Source: JAXGXQ01 sp040772685 (GTDB taxonomy: Bacteria; Bacillota; Clostridia; Saccharofermentanales; UBA5734). Taken from it: a stretch of DNA of 64,000 nt. Positions 16,572-25,381 of this stretch are shown in pieces (the first letter of the stretch is position 1; each line of letters begins with the position of its first letter). The position numbers and the translations under genes are program-made. Location: NCBI GenBank assembly GCA_040772685.1, contig JAXGXQ010000002.1, forward strand, positions 1-64,000. Reading direction: 5' to 3'. Below the pieces are notes generated by a model. It was not told where the DNA came from. It saw only the letters and a program-made list of their open reading frames with translations, and searched no databases.

Positions 16572-17870
16572 ATGCTGGATATTAATCTGATTCGAGAAAA
16601 GCCCGAGTGGGTGCAGGAACGCCTGCTTGCCAAGGAATATGAAGTTGATTTCACAGAGTTTCTGGAGCGTGACGCCCGGCGCCGGGAATTGATTTTTGAA
16701 GTTGAGAATTTGAAGGCCGAGCGAAACAAAACTTCAGCTGCGATTCCGCAAATGAAAAAAGCCGGTGAAGATGTTTCAGCTACACTTGCTCGTATGAAGG
16801 ATGTCGGCGATGAAATAAAACGGCTGGATAATGAATTGGGCGAACTGGAAAAGACTCAGCAGGATTTTATGGACGCGCTGCCGAACATTCCGGCCGACGA
16901 TGTCGTTGCCGGCGGTAAGGAAAACAACAAGGTTGTTCGTGTCTTCGGTACACCGCCGGATTTCGGCTTCAAACCCAGCCATCACGTGGATATCGCAGAA
17001 CGCCTGCAGTTAATCGATTATACCCGCGGCGCCAAACTGGGAGGCAGCGGCTTCTGGATTTATCGAGGTGATGGTGCCTTAATCGAATGGGCTCTGCTTA
17101 ATTACTTCATTGAAGAACACTTAAAAGACGGTTACGAAATGCTGTTGCCGCCGCACATTCTTAATTACGAATGCGGATATACCGCAGGTCAGTTCCCGAA
17201 ATTCCGAGACGATGTTTTCCAGCTGCGTAATGATGACAGCGAAGACTTTACCCACTTTATACTCCCAACAGCGGAAACGGCTCTGGTGAATCTGTTCCGT
17301 GACGAAATACTGGATGAAGCAGACCTGCCGAAAAAACTCTTTGCCTATACACCCTGCTACCGTAAGGAGGCCGGCAGTTATCGAGCAGAAGAACGCGGCA
17401 TGATCCGCGGTCATCAGTTCAATAAAGTTGAAATGTTCCAGTACGCGCTGCCGGAGAAATCTGATGACGCGCTGGAAGAACTTGTCGACAAGGCCTGCGC
17501 TCTGGTTGAGGGCCTGGGACTGCATTATCGTTTGAGCAAGCTGGCTGCAGCCGATTGCAGCGCTTCAATGCGGAAAACTTACGATATTGAAATCTGGATC
17601 CCCAGTATGGACGATTATAAGGAGGTGAGTTCCGCCAGTAATGCCGGTGATTATCAGGCACGCCGCGGTAATATGCGCTTCCGCCGTCAGAGCACCAATC
17701 GTCCGGAATTTCTGCATACGCTTAACGCTTCCGGTTTGGCCACGAGCCGCATTCTACCGGCAATACTTGAACAGAATCAGCTGGCAGACGGCACTGTTCG
17801 GATTCCTGAAGTTTTGCGAAAATGGCTGGGTGGCCGTGAAATCATCGGCATACCCGTGAAAAACCGCTGA
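16572..17870 (+). CDS. serS: Seryl-tRNA synthetase
   Basis: 432 residues. The N-terminal 100 residues form the long antiparallel coiled coil that grips the tRNA-Ser variable arm. The class II catalytic core follows, with motif 2 around TPCYRKEAGSYRAEERGMIRGHQFNKVEMF and motif 3 in the NASGLATSRILPAILEQNQ segment. It charges tRNA-Ser, one gene for which lies at 26442. GGAGG lies about 10 bases before the ATG. No T-box leader fits in the short 36-base gap upstream. Confidence 0.97.
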   Translation: MLDINLIREKPEWVQERLLAKEYEVDFTEFLERDARRRELIFEVENLKAERNKTSAAIPQMKKAGEDVSATLARMKDVGDEIKRLDNELGELEKTQQDFMDALPNIPADDVVAGGKENNKVVRVFGTPPDFGFKPSHHVDIAERLQLIDYTRGAKLGGSGFWIYRGDGALIEWALLNYFIEEHLKDGYEMLLPPHILNYECGYTAGQFPKFRDDVFQLRNDDSEDFTHFILPTAETALVNLFRDEILDEADLPKKLFAYTPCYRKEAGSYRAEERGMIRGHQFNKVEMFQYALPEKSDDALEELVDKACALVEGLGLHYRLSKLAAADCSASMRKTYDIEIWIPSMDDYKEVSSASNAGDYQARRGNMRFRRQSTNRPEFLHTLNASGLATSRILPAILEQNQLADGTVRIPEVLRKWLGGREIIGIPVKNR

Positions 17871-17925
17871 CTGCGCACCACCGCTTTGCTGCATTAACGT
17901 GCAACCTGATAACGGAGGGGATTTC

Positions 17926-18339
17926 ATGCTTGTAAGAAACTGTTCCGGAGGCGTCGTTTTCTACAAAGACAAGGTATTATTGCTGCGCAATGAAAAAAAC
18001 GAATGGGTGTTTCCGAAAGGTGTGATTCGAACTGGCAATTACCCTGATGAAGTTGCTGTACAGCGAGTCAAGCTGGAAGCCGGAGTTGAGGCCAGAATCA
18101 TATCCGCAGCTGGCCGGACTAATTATGAGTTTTATTCTATAACCCGCCAGCGCCCGGTATGTAATAAAATTGTCTGGTATATTATGGAAGCTGACGATGA
18201 AACTGTTACACCCAGCGAAGCGAATAATTTTTCCGAAGGCAAGTTTTTCACGCTCGAAGAAGCTTTGGAAAAAGTTACCTACAGTCAGGACAAATCACTT
18301 TTGATGTTGTCCTACCAGAAATATAAGGAACTAGTCTGA
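17926..18339 (+). CDS. Nudix-fold protein with degenerate Nudix box
   Basis: 137 residues from ATG 17926, with CGGAGG upstream. The fold is evident (CSGGVVFYKDKVLLL; EWVFPKGVIRTGNYPDEV). Against the Nudix box GX5EX7REUXEEXGU, the box starting at Gly32 has Asn38 for the first Glu, Gln46 for Arg, Arg47 for Glu, Leu50 for Glu, and keeps only Glu51 and Gly53. Catalysis by the usual metal-dependent route therefore looks unlikely, although the structural positions are intact. It may be a ligand-binding or regulatory Nudix homologue. It sits between serS and a YigZ protein gene. Confidence 0.8.
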   Translation: MLVRNCSGGVVFYKDKVLLLRNEKNEWVFPKGVIRTGNYPDEVAVQRVKLEAGVEARIISAAGRTNYEFYSITRQRPVCNKIVWYIMEADDETVTPSEANNFSEGKFFTLEEALEKVTYSQDKSLLMLSYQKYKELV

Positions 18340-18345
18340 ATCTTA

Positions 18346-18999
18346 GTGAAGGATCAGCCCTACAATCGACTGGCCTCAGAAGCCCGTATAGAATTTACTG
18401 AGCAGCGTTCGCGCTTTATCGGCCTGGGCCGGCCGGTCGAGAACGAATTTGAAGCACTGGCTTATCTTGAGGCTGTGAAGAGTGAATTCCCAGACGCCCG
18501 CCACCATGTTTATGCTTACACTTTGAGCCGGGATCAGTTTTTGCAGCGTTTTTCGGATGACGGTGAGCCCTCCGGCACCGCTGGCGCGCCGGTGCTCAAT
18601 ATTCTGCAGCGTAATGGCTTATCACAATCTATTCTGGTTGTTGTGCGATATTTTGGCGGCATTTTATTAGGAACCGGCGGCTTGACCCGTGCCTATGGCA
18701 ATGCCGCGGCCCAGTGTGTGCGCGCCGCTGGCATTGAGCACATGCTGCCTTGTCTGCACTTTCAAATAATGCTTTCTTACGCTGATTACGACGCTCTTTT
18801 GCGTTTGATACCAAAACTTGGAGGCCGCATAAACAAAGTAGATTTTGGGCTGGATGTTGAAGCTTTGGTATCGGTTCCGGTGGAGCAGGCCGAGGATTTT
18901 CTGTTTCAGGTTGATGAACTCAGTCGGGGCAGTGCCCTGTTAGAAGAAAAAGGCAAGGGATATCTGGCGGAAGCAGCTGAAGTCCCATCAGCAGAATAA
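18346..18999 (+). CDS. YigZ/IMPACT family protein
   Basis: 217 residues from a GTG at 18346, 6 bases after the Nudix gene stop; no strong ribosome binding site is visible, so coupling to the upstream gene is likely. The UPF0029 N-terminal domain is clear: EQRSRFIGLGRPV, DARHHVYAY, SDDGEPSGTAGAPVLNILQ, VVVRYFGGILLGTGGLTRAYG. The C-terminal ferredoxin-like DUF1949 region follows from about residue 135. Members are related to eukaryotic IMPACT and are thought to act on translation or ribosome-associated processes; the biochemical role is unsettled. Confidence 0.92.
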   Translation: MKDQPYNRLASEARIEFTEQRSRFIGLGRPVENEFEALAYLEAVKSEFPDARHHVYAYTLSRDQFLQRFSDDGEPSGTAGAPVLNILQRNGLSQSILVVVRYFGGILLGTGGLTRAYGNAAAQCVRAAGIEHMLPCLHFQIMLSYADYDALLRLIPKLGGRINKVDFGLDVEALVSVPVEQAEDFLFQVDELSRGSALLEEKGKGYLAEAAEVPSAE

Positions 19000-19105
19000 T
19001 CTGTTTATATCTGAGGCGGAAAATACCACTTATTGCAACGGACAGAAGTAACCACTACTGGTCAGCAGGACTGAACCAAGGCTGCCACCAAGAATACGCC
19101 TTGGC

Positions 19106-19134
19106 TTGCCGTATTTTGCGACAGCACGTATAAT
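19106..19134 (+). promoter_or_regulatory. SigA-type promoter upstream of the YebC gene
   Basis: -35 TTGCCG (19106-19111) and a consensus -10 TATAAT (19129-19134) with a 17-base spacer, about 40 bases before the ATG. Just upstream is a 7-bp inverted repeat, CCAAGGC (19076-19082) and GCCTTGG (19098-19104), of unknown role. Confidence 0.65.
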
Positions 19135-19171
19135 TATTTAGTATTTCCCGCCCGAATCTAGGAGGACAAAA

Positions 19172-19900
19172 ATGGCAGGTCATTCAAAATGGAACAACAT
19201 CAAACGCAAGAAAGGCGCTGCTGACGCTGCAAAAGGCGCGATTTTCACCAAGATCGGCCGCGAAATCCAAATGGCTGTTAAACTTGGCGGCGGGCCAGAC
19301 CCCGAGAATAACAGCCGTCTGAAAGATGCGATTGCTAAGGCAAAAGCAGCAAATGTGCCTAACGAAAATATTAACCGCAGCATTAGTAAAGCGGCTGGCG
19401 CCGGCGAAAATGACAACTTCGAAGAAATTGTCTACGAAGGTTACGGCCCCGGCGGTGTAGCTGTTATGGTGCGTGCACTTTCAGATAACCGCAATCGCAC
19501 AGCCGGTGATGTCCGTCATATTTTTGACAAGTTCGGCGGCAATCTGGGTACAAACGGTTGTGTAGCTTTCCTCTTCCAGGAAAAAGGTCAAATTTTGCTT
19601 GACCAGGAAGAGTATGAAGACGAGGAAGCTGTCATGATGGATGCTCTGGAAGCCGGAGCTGAAGACTTTGCGATTGAAGACGGCTACTATGTTATTACAA
19701 CTTCACCCGAATCTTACCATAGCACCCGCGATGCTCTGGAAGCGGATGGCTATAGTTTTGCCGATACAATTCTCGGGCCGGTACCCCTTACCTGGACGGA
19801 ACTTACCGATCCGGAAATGGTTGAAAAAATGGAGAAACTGCTGGAATACCTTGAGGATCACGATGATGTTCAGGAAGTTTTCCAGAACTGGGCAAGCTGA
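19172..19900 (+). CDS. YebC/PmpR family translation or transcription factor
   Basis: 242 residues. The start MAGHSKWNNIKRKKGAADAAKG is diagnostic of the YebC/PmpR/TACO1 family, and IYEGYGPGGVAVMV-type (here VYEGYGPGGVAVMVRAL) and GGNLGTNGCVAFLF segments follow. Length is normal. Members were described as transcriptional regulators; some have a role in translation of difficult motifs. Its own promoter and a strong AGGAGG are present. Confidence 0.95.
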   Translation: MAGHSKWNNIKRKKGAADAAKGAIFTKIGREIQMAVKLGGGPDPENNSRLKDAIAKAKAANVPNENINRSISKAAGAGENDNFEEIVYEGYGPGGVAVMVRALSDNRNRTAGDVRHIFDKFGGNLGTNGCVAFLFQEKGQILLDQEEYEDEEAVMMDALEAGAEDFAIEDGYYVITTSPESYHSTRDALEADGYSFADTILGPVPLTWTELTDPEMVEKMEKLLEYLEDHDDVQEVFQNWAS

Positions 19901-19940
19901 TACCGGCAATTCGCCGGCAACCTGAAAATGAGGCGACAAA

Positions 19941-21008
19941 ATGGCTGAACAGCCGGGAGCAGGACCGCTCCCGCCAAAGTCCATACCGCAGCAAAAGAAT
20001 ATAACCAATTCTGTGGACGCGGAACCGGCTGATACCAGCAAAAATATCCGCGGTGCTTTAAGCGGCCTCGGACGTTGGCGTAAAGCCACCCGCGCTGCGC
20101 TTGACCGCGCCGCTGCTGGTCCTTTGCCGGAAAAACCAAATGAAGACCAGGTGCTGCGCGAAAAACTTGCGCAAATCGGAGTGGTAGCTTTTATTGGCTC
20201 AAGCGGCACGGGTAAAAGCACCCGCGCGCTCATGGTCGCCCGGAAATATGGGATAGCGTATCTCATCGATGATGGTCTGCTGATTAACGGCAGTAGAATT
20301 ATTGCCGGATCGTCAGCAAAAAAGGCTGCCTCCAAACTCGAATCCGTTCGCCAGGCGCTGTTTGCCGATGAAACCCGTGCCGCGGTTATGCGCCGTGCGC
20401 TGGCTGAGAACCAGCCGGCCACGCTGATGATTCTGGGTACTTCTGACGGTATGCTGGAAAAAATCTGCAACAATCTGTGGCTAAATCAGCCGTCCATGCT
20501 GATCAGGATCGAAGATGTCAGCAGTGAGCAGGAAATGCGTGAGGCCAAAGAAACCCGGCTGACTCAGGGCAGACACACAATCCCAGTCCCGAGTATGGAA
20601 ATCAAGCATGAGTTCTCCGGCCACTTTGCGGATCCAATCTGGCGGTTGTGGCGGCGCCGAGACCATTCTGTCCCTTCCCAGTTGACTGAAAGTGAACGGA
20701 CCGTTGTCCGGCCGACCTTTTCCAGCCTTGGCTCTTACTCCATATCTGACGAGGCACTACGCGATATGGTAGAGATTATTTTGCGCAGAGTTAAGGGTGT
20801 TGCCGGCCTGGTTGACTTTATGATCGTCAAGGAAGTATACGGTGTTGTAATCGAAATGGGCCTGGCATTATATTATGGCTTCAAAGCGCCGACTGTACTC
20901 GCTGAAGCCCAACGCCGGGTAGCAAGCCAGATCGAAGAATCAACCTCAATTACCGTTATGGCTGTCAATGTTAAGGCTATGCGTGTTGTTCATAACACCG
21001 CTGAATAA
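19941..21008 (+). CDS. P-loop NTPase fused to an Asp23/Gls24 domain
   Basis: 355 residues. Residues about 70-200 contain a P-loop (FIGSSGTGKST) and a nucleotide-kinase-like core with LIDDGLLINGSRIIAG. From about residue 230 the sequence switches to an Asp23/Gls24 domain: the order PTFSSLGSYSISDEALRDMVEIILRRVKGV followed by a GVVIEMGLALYYG strand and TSITVMAVNVKAMRVV fits that envelope-stress family. The N-terminal 60 residues look disordered. The partner reaction of the P-loop domain is unknown. It lies 40 bases after the YebC gene and 40 before bioY. Confidence 0.72.
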   Translation: MAEQPGAGPLPPKSIPQQKNITNSVDAEPADTSKNIRGALSGLGRWRKATRAALDRAAAGPLPEKPNEDQVLREKLAQIGVVAFIGSSGTGKSTRALMVARKYGIAYLIDDGLLINGSRIIAGSSAKKAASKLESVRQALFADETRAAVMRRALAENQPATLMILGTSDGMLEKICNNLWLNQPSMLIRIEDVSSEQEMREAKETRLTQGRHTIPVPSMEIKHEFSGHFADPIWRLWRRRDHSVPSQLTESERTVVRPTFSSLGSYSISDEALRDMVEIILRRVKGVAGLVDFMIVKEVYGVVIEMGLALYYGFKAPTVLAEAQRRVASQIEESTSITVMAVNVKAMRVVHNTAE

Positions 21009-21048
21009 TGTTTGAAAATTAATTTACAATCGGCAGAAAGGTTCAATA

Positions 21049-21645
21049 ATGATGAAACGTTCCAGAATTTATGAGATGACTCTGATCGCGCTTTTTACGA
21101 CGCTCACAATAATTGGTACACAAATAACAATCCCGCTTGCGTTCATTCCCATTACCATGCAAACGATGTTTGTGCTTTGCTCGGGTATGCTGCTGGGCAG
21201 CGTTAAAGGCATGCTCTCTCAGCTGCTTTATCTTGCGCTGGGTTTGATTGGGTTTCCAATTTTCGCTGGCGGCAAAGGCGGCCCTCAGATGATTCTTGCA
21301 GTGAGCTTTGGCTACTTGATTGGCTTTGTTGTGGCACCGCTTGCTGTGGGTGCAGTTCTGCGTGTGTTGAAAAAGGTTAACGTGTTTACCGTTTTTCTAG
21401 CCGGATTAGCCGGCACCCTCGTTATTGATTTTTTTGGTATTACCTATATTCTTACACTTTTTAACGCGTTTTCAGCTAAACCAATACCGGTTCCTAATGT
21501 TTTTGCGGCAATTCTGCTGCCGACCATTCCCGGCGATCTGCTCAAAGTAGCAATTCTCGCTTTAACAGTTCCGTATCTCTATCGGGTTCTTAGCCGGCAG
21601 AACCTGTTGCCCGTAAAAGTTGCTAACCTGTCGGGAAACAAGTAG
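21049..21645 (+). CDS. bioY: BioY biotin transporter substrate-binding subunit
   Basis: 198 residues with about six membrane helices and the family stretches FIPITMQTMFVLCSGMLLGS and GFPIFAGGKGGPQMI. It binds biotin within the membrane, alone or with an ECF energy-coupling module; no ecf genes occur here. GAAAGG precedes the start; ATG 21049 and ATG 21052 are adjacent, so the exact start is ambiguous. No BirA-type operator is evident in the 40-base upstream gap. Confidence 0.92.
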   Translation: MMKRSRIYEMTLIALFTTLTIIGTQITIPLAFIPITMQTMFVLCSGMLLGSVKGMLSQLLYLALGLIGFPIFAGGKGGPQMILAVSFGYLIGFVVAPLAVGAVLRVLKKVNVFTVFLAGLAGTLVIDFFGITYILTLFNAFSAKPIPVPNVFAAILLPTIPGDLLKVAILALTVPYLYRVLSRQNLLPVKVANLSGNK

Positions 21646-21649
21646 TTTA

Positions 21650-21703
21650 CTCAAAGTAACTCATACCGTAATTACTCATAGCATAGCAACTCAATACGCA
21701 TAT
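21650..21703. repeat. Short imperfect ACTCATA repeats
   Basis: Between two convergent genes the motif ACTCAWA occurs five times at intervals of about 12-18 bases, each usually followed by a CG- or GC-containing spacer. It does not form a convincing terminator. Origin and role unknown. Confidence 0.5.
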
Positions 21704-22870
21704 TTACTCATAACGCAAGGCATCTATTGGTTTCAGACCTGAGGCTTTAGCGGCTGGGTAAATGCCGAAGATCAGTCCGACCATGATCGAGAACAGCAGC
21801 GCAACCAGAGCTACCGGCATGGTCAGGGTAAGGGTGAAACCGACAAAACTGCTGGCTATGCGCAAACCGGCAACGCTGATAGCTACCCCGATTAAACCAC
21901 CTGTTAAGGATAAAACGACAGCTTCGATCAGAAACTGTGCGATTATATCAAACCGCTGGGCACCTATAGCTTTGCGTATCCCGATCTCCCGGGTGCGCTC
22001 TGTTACGGAAACGAGCATGATATTCATAATGCCGATCCCGCCTACTAGCAGGGAAATTCCCGCGATGCCGCCCAGTAAAAGCGCCAGCAGATCAGTTACC
22101 TGGGTGATCGTGTCGAGCAGTGATGTTTGATTGAACACACTGAAAGCGTCTTCATCATTCAGCTCACCCAATAAATAATTATTGAGCGTTTCCTCGGCAG
22201 CGAAAACCTGATCAGGACTCGAGGCGCTGACATAGAACTGGCGCAGACTGGTTTGGCGCAACAGACGCGAAGCGGTAGTGTAGGGAATAATCACCTTGGT
22301 GTCGTTCGAGCCGATGACTGTTGTTCCCTGTTCAGCCAATAAACCAATTACAGTAAAGCTGTTACCGTCAATTTTCAGGTTGTTGCCCAGCGCATCCTGG
22401 GTACCAAAAAGTTCAGAGGCGATATCGGTGCCGATAACCGCAACTGCAGCCCTGGCGGAAAGATCTCCTGCCTGCAGAAAGCGACCGCGAGCCACTTCCA
22501 GGCTGCGGATTTCCGCATAATACTGGTTTGCCCCTTCAATCGAGCCGGTTGTCGAAAGACGGCCGGCTTTTACAGTTTTGGAGGTGGAAACCAGAGGTGA
22601 TACGTAGCCGATGCCGCCCTTGCCGCTCAAAGCAATTACGTCGTCAGCATTAATAAATGTGGGTTTTTCTGTGCGAATATTTACTGAAAGCAAATTGCTG
22701 CCTAAGCCGCTGATGCTGTCTGTTACCTGAGCTGTTGTGCCCTGGACCATCGATATCAGCAATGCTACTGAAGCCACGCCGATAATTATGCCCAGCATCG
22801 TCAGGAACGAGCGCATTTTACTGCTGAATATAGCCATAAAAGCCATTTTGAAGGCCTGAGTAAGTTTCAT
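21704..22870 (-). CDS. MacB-type ABC transporter permease
   Basis: 388 residues. It has an N-terminal membrane helix (SKMRSFLTMLGIIIGVASVALLI), a large extracytoplasmic MacB periplasmic-core-like domain (residues about 45-240), and three C-terminal helices with the FtsX signature VGGIGIMNIMLVSVTERTREIGIRKAIGA. It is the last gene of a three-gene exporter operon, overlapping the ATPase gene by 4 bases. Substrates of this family are peptides, lipoproteins or macrolides; none can be assigned here. Confidence 0.92.
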   Translation of the reverse strand: MKLTQAFKMAFMAIFSSKMRSFLTMLGIIIGVASVALLISMVQGTTAQVTDSISGLGSNLLSVNIRTEKPTFINADDVIALSGKGGIGYVSPLVSTSKTVKAGRLSTTGSIEGANQYYAEIRSLEVARGRFLQAGDLSARAAVAVIGTDIASELFGTQDALGNNLKIDGNSFTVIGLLAEQGTTVIGSNDTKVIIPYTTASRLLRQTSLRQFYVSASSPDQVFAAEETLNNYLLGELNDEDAFSVFNQTSLLDTITQVTDLLALLLGGIAGISLLVGGIGIMNIMLVSVTERTREIGIRKAIGAQRFDIIAQFLIEAVVLSLTGGLIGVAISVAGLRIASSFVGFTLTLTMPVALVALLFSIMVGLIFGIYPAAKASGLKPIDALRYE

Positions 22871-23616
22871 TCTCGCACCTCCCGGCCAACATTCGTGTTT
22901 GCTGCGCCGGCTGTCTTCAAGTCTTCATCTGTAATTGCCAAATCCCGCCCATCGTCTGCGATCACCATACCGTCGGACAGCCGAATTCTTCTGTCAGCCA
23001 AATTCGCGATTGCCTGGTCGTGGGTAATTACAATTACGCAGTTGCCATTTTGGTGTACTCTGCTTAAAAGTGCCATAATTTCAGCGCCTGAGCGTGAATC
23101 AAGATTACCAGTAGGCTCATCTGCCAGTATCAGACTGGGCCTGGTTACCAGGGCTCTGGCAATAGCAACTCGTTGCTGCTGGCCGCCCGATAATTCATTT
23201 GGCCGGTGTCGCATGCGGTCCGCCAATCCTACTTCTGTCAAGGCTTCGCGGACGCGGGTCTTTCTATCACTGTGAGGCAGCCCCTGGTAAATCAGCGGCA
23301 ATTCAACGTTCTCGTAGGCTGTCAGTTTTTGTAACAGATTAAACTGTTGAAATACAAAGCCAATACGGCGGCTGCGGATCAAACTCAGCTTTCGTTCGCT
23401 GAGTCTGGTCACTTCCTCACCATCCAGCAAATATTCACCGCAGTCAGCCTGGTCCAGGCAGCCGATAATGTTCATCATAGTTGATTTCCCGCTGCCGGAA
23501 GGGCCTATGATAGCAGCAAATTCACGATCGCCAACAGTAAGGCTGACATCTTGCAGTGCCCGCACAACGTTATCACCCATCTGATAGGTTTTGTAAATAT
23601 TTCTCAGCTCAATCAT
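22867..23616 (-). CDS. MacB/LolD-type ABC transporter ATP-binding protein
   Basis: 249 residues, with Walker A GPSGSGKST, Q-loop FVFQQFNLL, signature LSGGQQQR, Walker B LILADEPTGNLD and switch His in VIVITHD, in normal order. About 25 extra residues at the C-terminus (from roughly 220) are Asp/Thr-rich. It overlaps the adaptor gene upstream and the permease gene downstream by 4 bases each. Confidence 0.95.
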   Translation of the reverse strand: MIELRNIYKTYQMGDNVVRALQDVSLTVGDREFAAIIGPSGSGKSTMMNIIGCLDQADCGEYLLDGEEVTRLSERKLSLIRSRRIGFVFQQFNLLQKLTAYENVELPLIYQGLPHSDRKTRVREALTEVGLADRMRHRPNELSGGQQQRVAIARALVTRPSLILADEPTGNLDSRSGAEIMALLSRVHQNGNCVIVITHDQAIANLADRRIRLSDGMVIADDGRDLAITDEDLKTAGAANTNVGREVRE

Positions 23617-25205
23617 CTATTCACATTGGTAAACGGATCTCTGCCATTACCACCGCCGCCAAAGCCAAAGTCCGGCTGATTGCTCGTTTGAATCGCGATT
23701 GCGATTTTATCTCCAGCTTTGACGCCACTGATAATTTCAGCGCCTTCATTGGTGGAGCGGCCAACTGTAACTTCAGTCAGAGAATCGCGCCAGGCATCAT
23801 TTTCTTTGAGGGTGCCATCTGCATTCAATCCCGTAGCTAAAAGGACATATTTCCGGTTGTCGATTGTTTGTATTGCGTTCAGAGGAATAACCGGCACCTG
23901 ACTGCTGGCGACAATCGTAATGCTGGCATTCGCGCTCATCCCGGCCAGCACATCGCTCGGGTCATCAAACAGAACCGTGACTGGATAACTGGCAACACCG
24001 CCGCTGTAGGTACTGCTGGCTGAAATCCGAGTCACTTTGGCGGTATAGGTTTTGCCTGGCAGGGCGTCAAGCGTCACACTGGCTGTCTGGCCGAGTTCAA
24101 TCAAGGGTACGTCCAGCTCATCCAGTTCCATCGTCAGTTCAATTCGGCTATCGTCAATCAGTGAACAGATCGTCTGATCTTCATTTACCTTATCGTTTAC
24201 CTGCAATTGAAGTCCGCTGACAATTCCATCAGCCGGAGCGATAATCGCCATTCTTTCAGACAAGGCCATTTTCTCGGTCAGGTCTGAAATCAGCTGATCG
24301 CGGGTTTCCAGCGCTTGTACATAATCCGGAGTCAGAACATTTTCCTGCAAACGAAGCAGAGTGTCGCCAACATCGATTGAATCGCCAACTTCAACGGAAA
24401 CCGAACGGATAGTACCGCCAAGGGCAAGTACAGGGAAGGGGTGATTGATTTCGGTTTTGCCGCGGCCTGCTTCAACCCCATCCTGATTGCGCACAATTGC
24501 TTCGGTACCAACTTCGTAATTGTCATCCTTAAATTCAATTATTGTTTCGCCAGCAGTGGTTATTTCTCGCACACGGCCTGTTGTTGATTCCTCACCAAGT
24601 TCAATTTCAACTGATTGGCCGAGTGAAAGGACTGCAGACGGAGGATTTCCAGCGCCTGTGCCAGAACTGGAAGGTGCCAGACGAACCAGCATTTTTTCGT
24701 CAACTGAAATCAGAATCAAAGAACCATGTTCGTTAATTATCGCGTCGACTAAATCGTCTCGCGCAACATTCACTGTTTTAATCAAACCACCAACCGGGCT
24801 TGTCAGATTCCTTGAATCTGTCAAAGCAGTGAGTCTGCGGATATTCAGGTCAGCGCTGTTAAGTTCACTGCGCAGGCTGGCAATTTCCTTTTCCAGATCC
24901 GGCAATTCAATTTCAGCCAGAATATCGCCGCTTTTAACGCGATCGCCATTTTCTGCCTGCATGGCAACAACGTTACCCGTCTGCGGCACGTTTACACTTA
25001 TATTATCGGCGGCTTCAACCGGCCCGCTGCCCTGAACCTTCAGCACGATATCCGAAAGTGAAACCGTTTGGGTTTCATATTTTTCCAGACTGGCCATAGC
25101 TGCCCGGCGTTCCCGGTTTTCGACAAATCGAACCAGTACCAGAGCCAGAATCGCTATTATTAGAATAGTAACTACTGGTGCAATCCAGCGTTTTCTCTTA
25201 TTCAT
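23613..25205 (-). CDS. HlyD/MacA-type membrane fusion adaptor
   Basis: 530 residues from ATG 25205 with GGAGG upstream. One N-terminal helix (residues about 8-27) anchors an extracytoplasmic protein with two successive biotinyl-lipoyl barrels (NGDRVKSGDILAEIELP; GDSIDVGDTLLRLQENV and a later IIAPADGIVSGLQLQVNDKVNEDQTI), a short coiled-coil hairpin, a beta-barrel region (GQTASVTLDALPGKTYTAKVTRIS) and a Gly-rich end. Two barrel regions make it longer than typical MacA (about 370 residues). It leads the exporter operon; in monoderms such adaptors pair with MacB-like permeases to export peptides. Confidence 0.9.
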   Translation of the reverse strand: MNKRKRWIAPVVTILIIAILALVLVRFVENRERRAAMASLEKYETQTVSLSDIVLKVQGSGPVEAADNISVNVPQTGNVVAMQAENGDRVKSGDILAEIELPDLEKEIASLRSELNSADLNIRRLTALTDSRNLTSPVGGLIKTVNVARDDLVDAIINEHGSLILISVDEKMLVRLAPSSSGTGAGNPPSAVLSLGQSVEIELGEESTTGRVREITTAGETIIEFKDDNYEVGTEAIVRNQDGVEAGRGKTEINHPFPVLALGGTIRSVSVEVGDSIDVGDTLLRLQENVLTPDYVQALETRDQLISDLTEKMALSERMAIIAPADGIVSGLQLQVNDKVNEDQTICSLIDDSRIELTMELDELDVPLIELGQTASVTLDALPGKTYTAKVTRISASSTYSGGVASYPVTVLFDDPSDVLAGMSANASITIVASSQVPVIPLNAIQTIDNRKYVLLATGLNADGTLKENDAWRDSLTEVTVGRSTNEGAEIISGVKAGDKIAIAIQTSNQPDFGFGGGGNGRDPFTNVNR

Positions 25206-25381
25206 CTATTACAGCCTCCAAGGTGGTTTATTATCTGTATATTCTGCTCCCTGTTTGTGACCACAATATGTCATACTCAGCTTGCAGTCTAATAAATTTT
25301 GTACAGAAATAGCCTGAAAAAGCAAATTAGTCATTTATAGTATAATTGATAATTATTACACATCAGCTTTGAGGTATAAAC

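Noticed and set aside
19703..20473. Antisense reading frame of 256 codons over the YebC and P-loop/Asp23 genes
   Set aside because: It crosses two recognisable genes and has a Ser/Arg-rich shadow composition.
21009..21048. BirA operator before bioY
   Set aside because: No GTTAAC-type dyad with the expected spacing is present in the 40-base gap.
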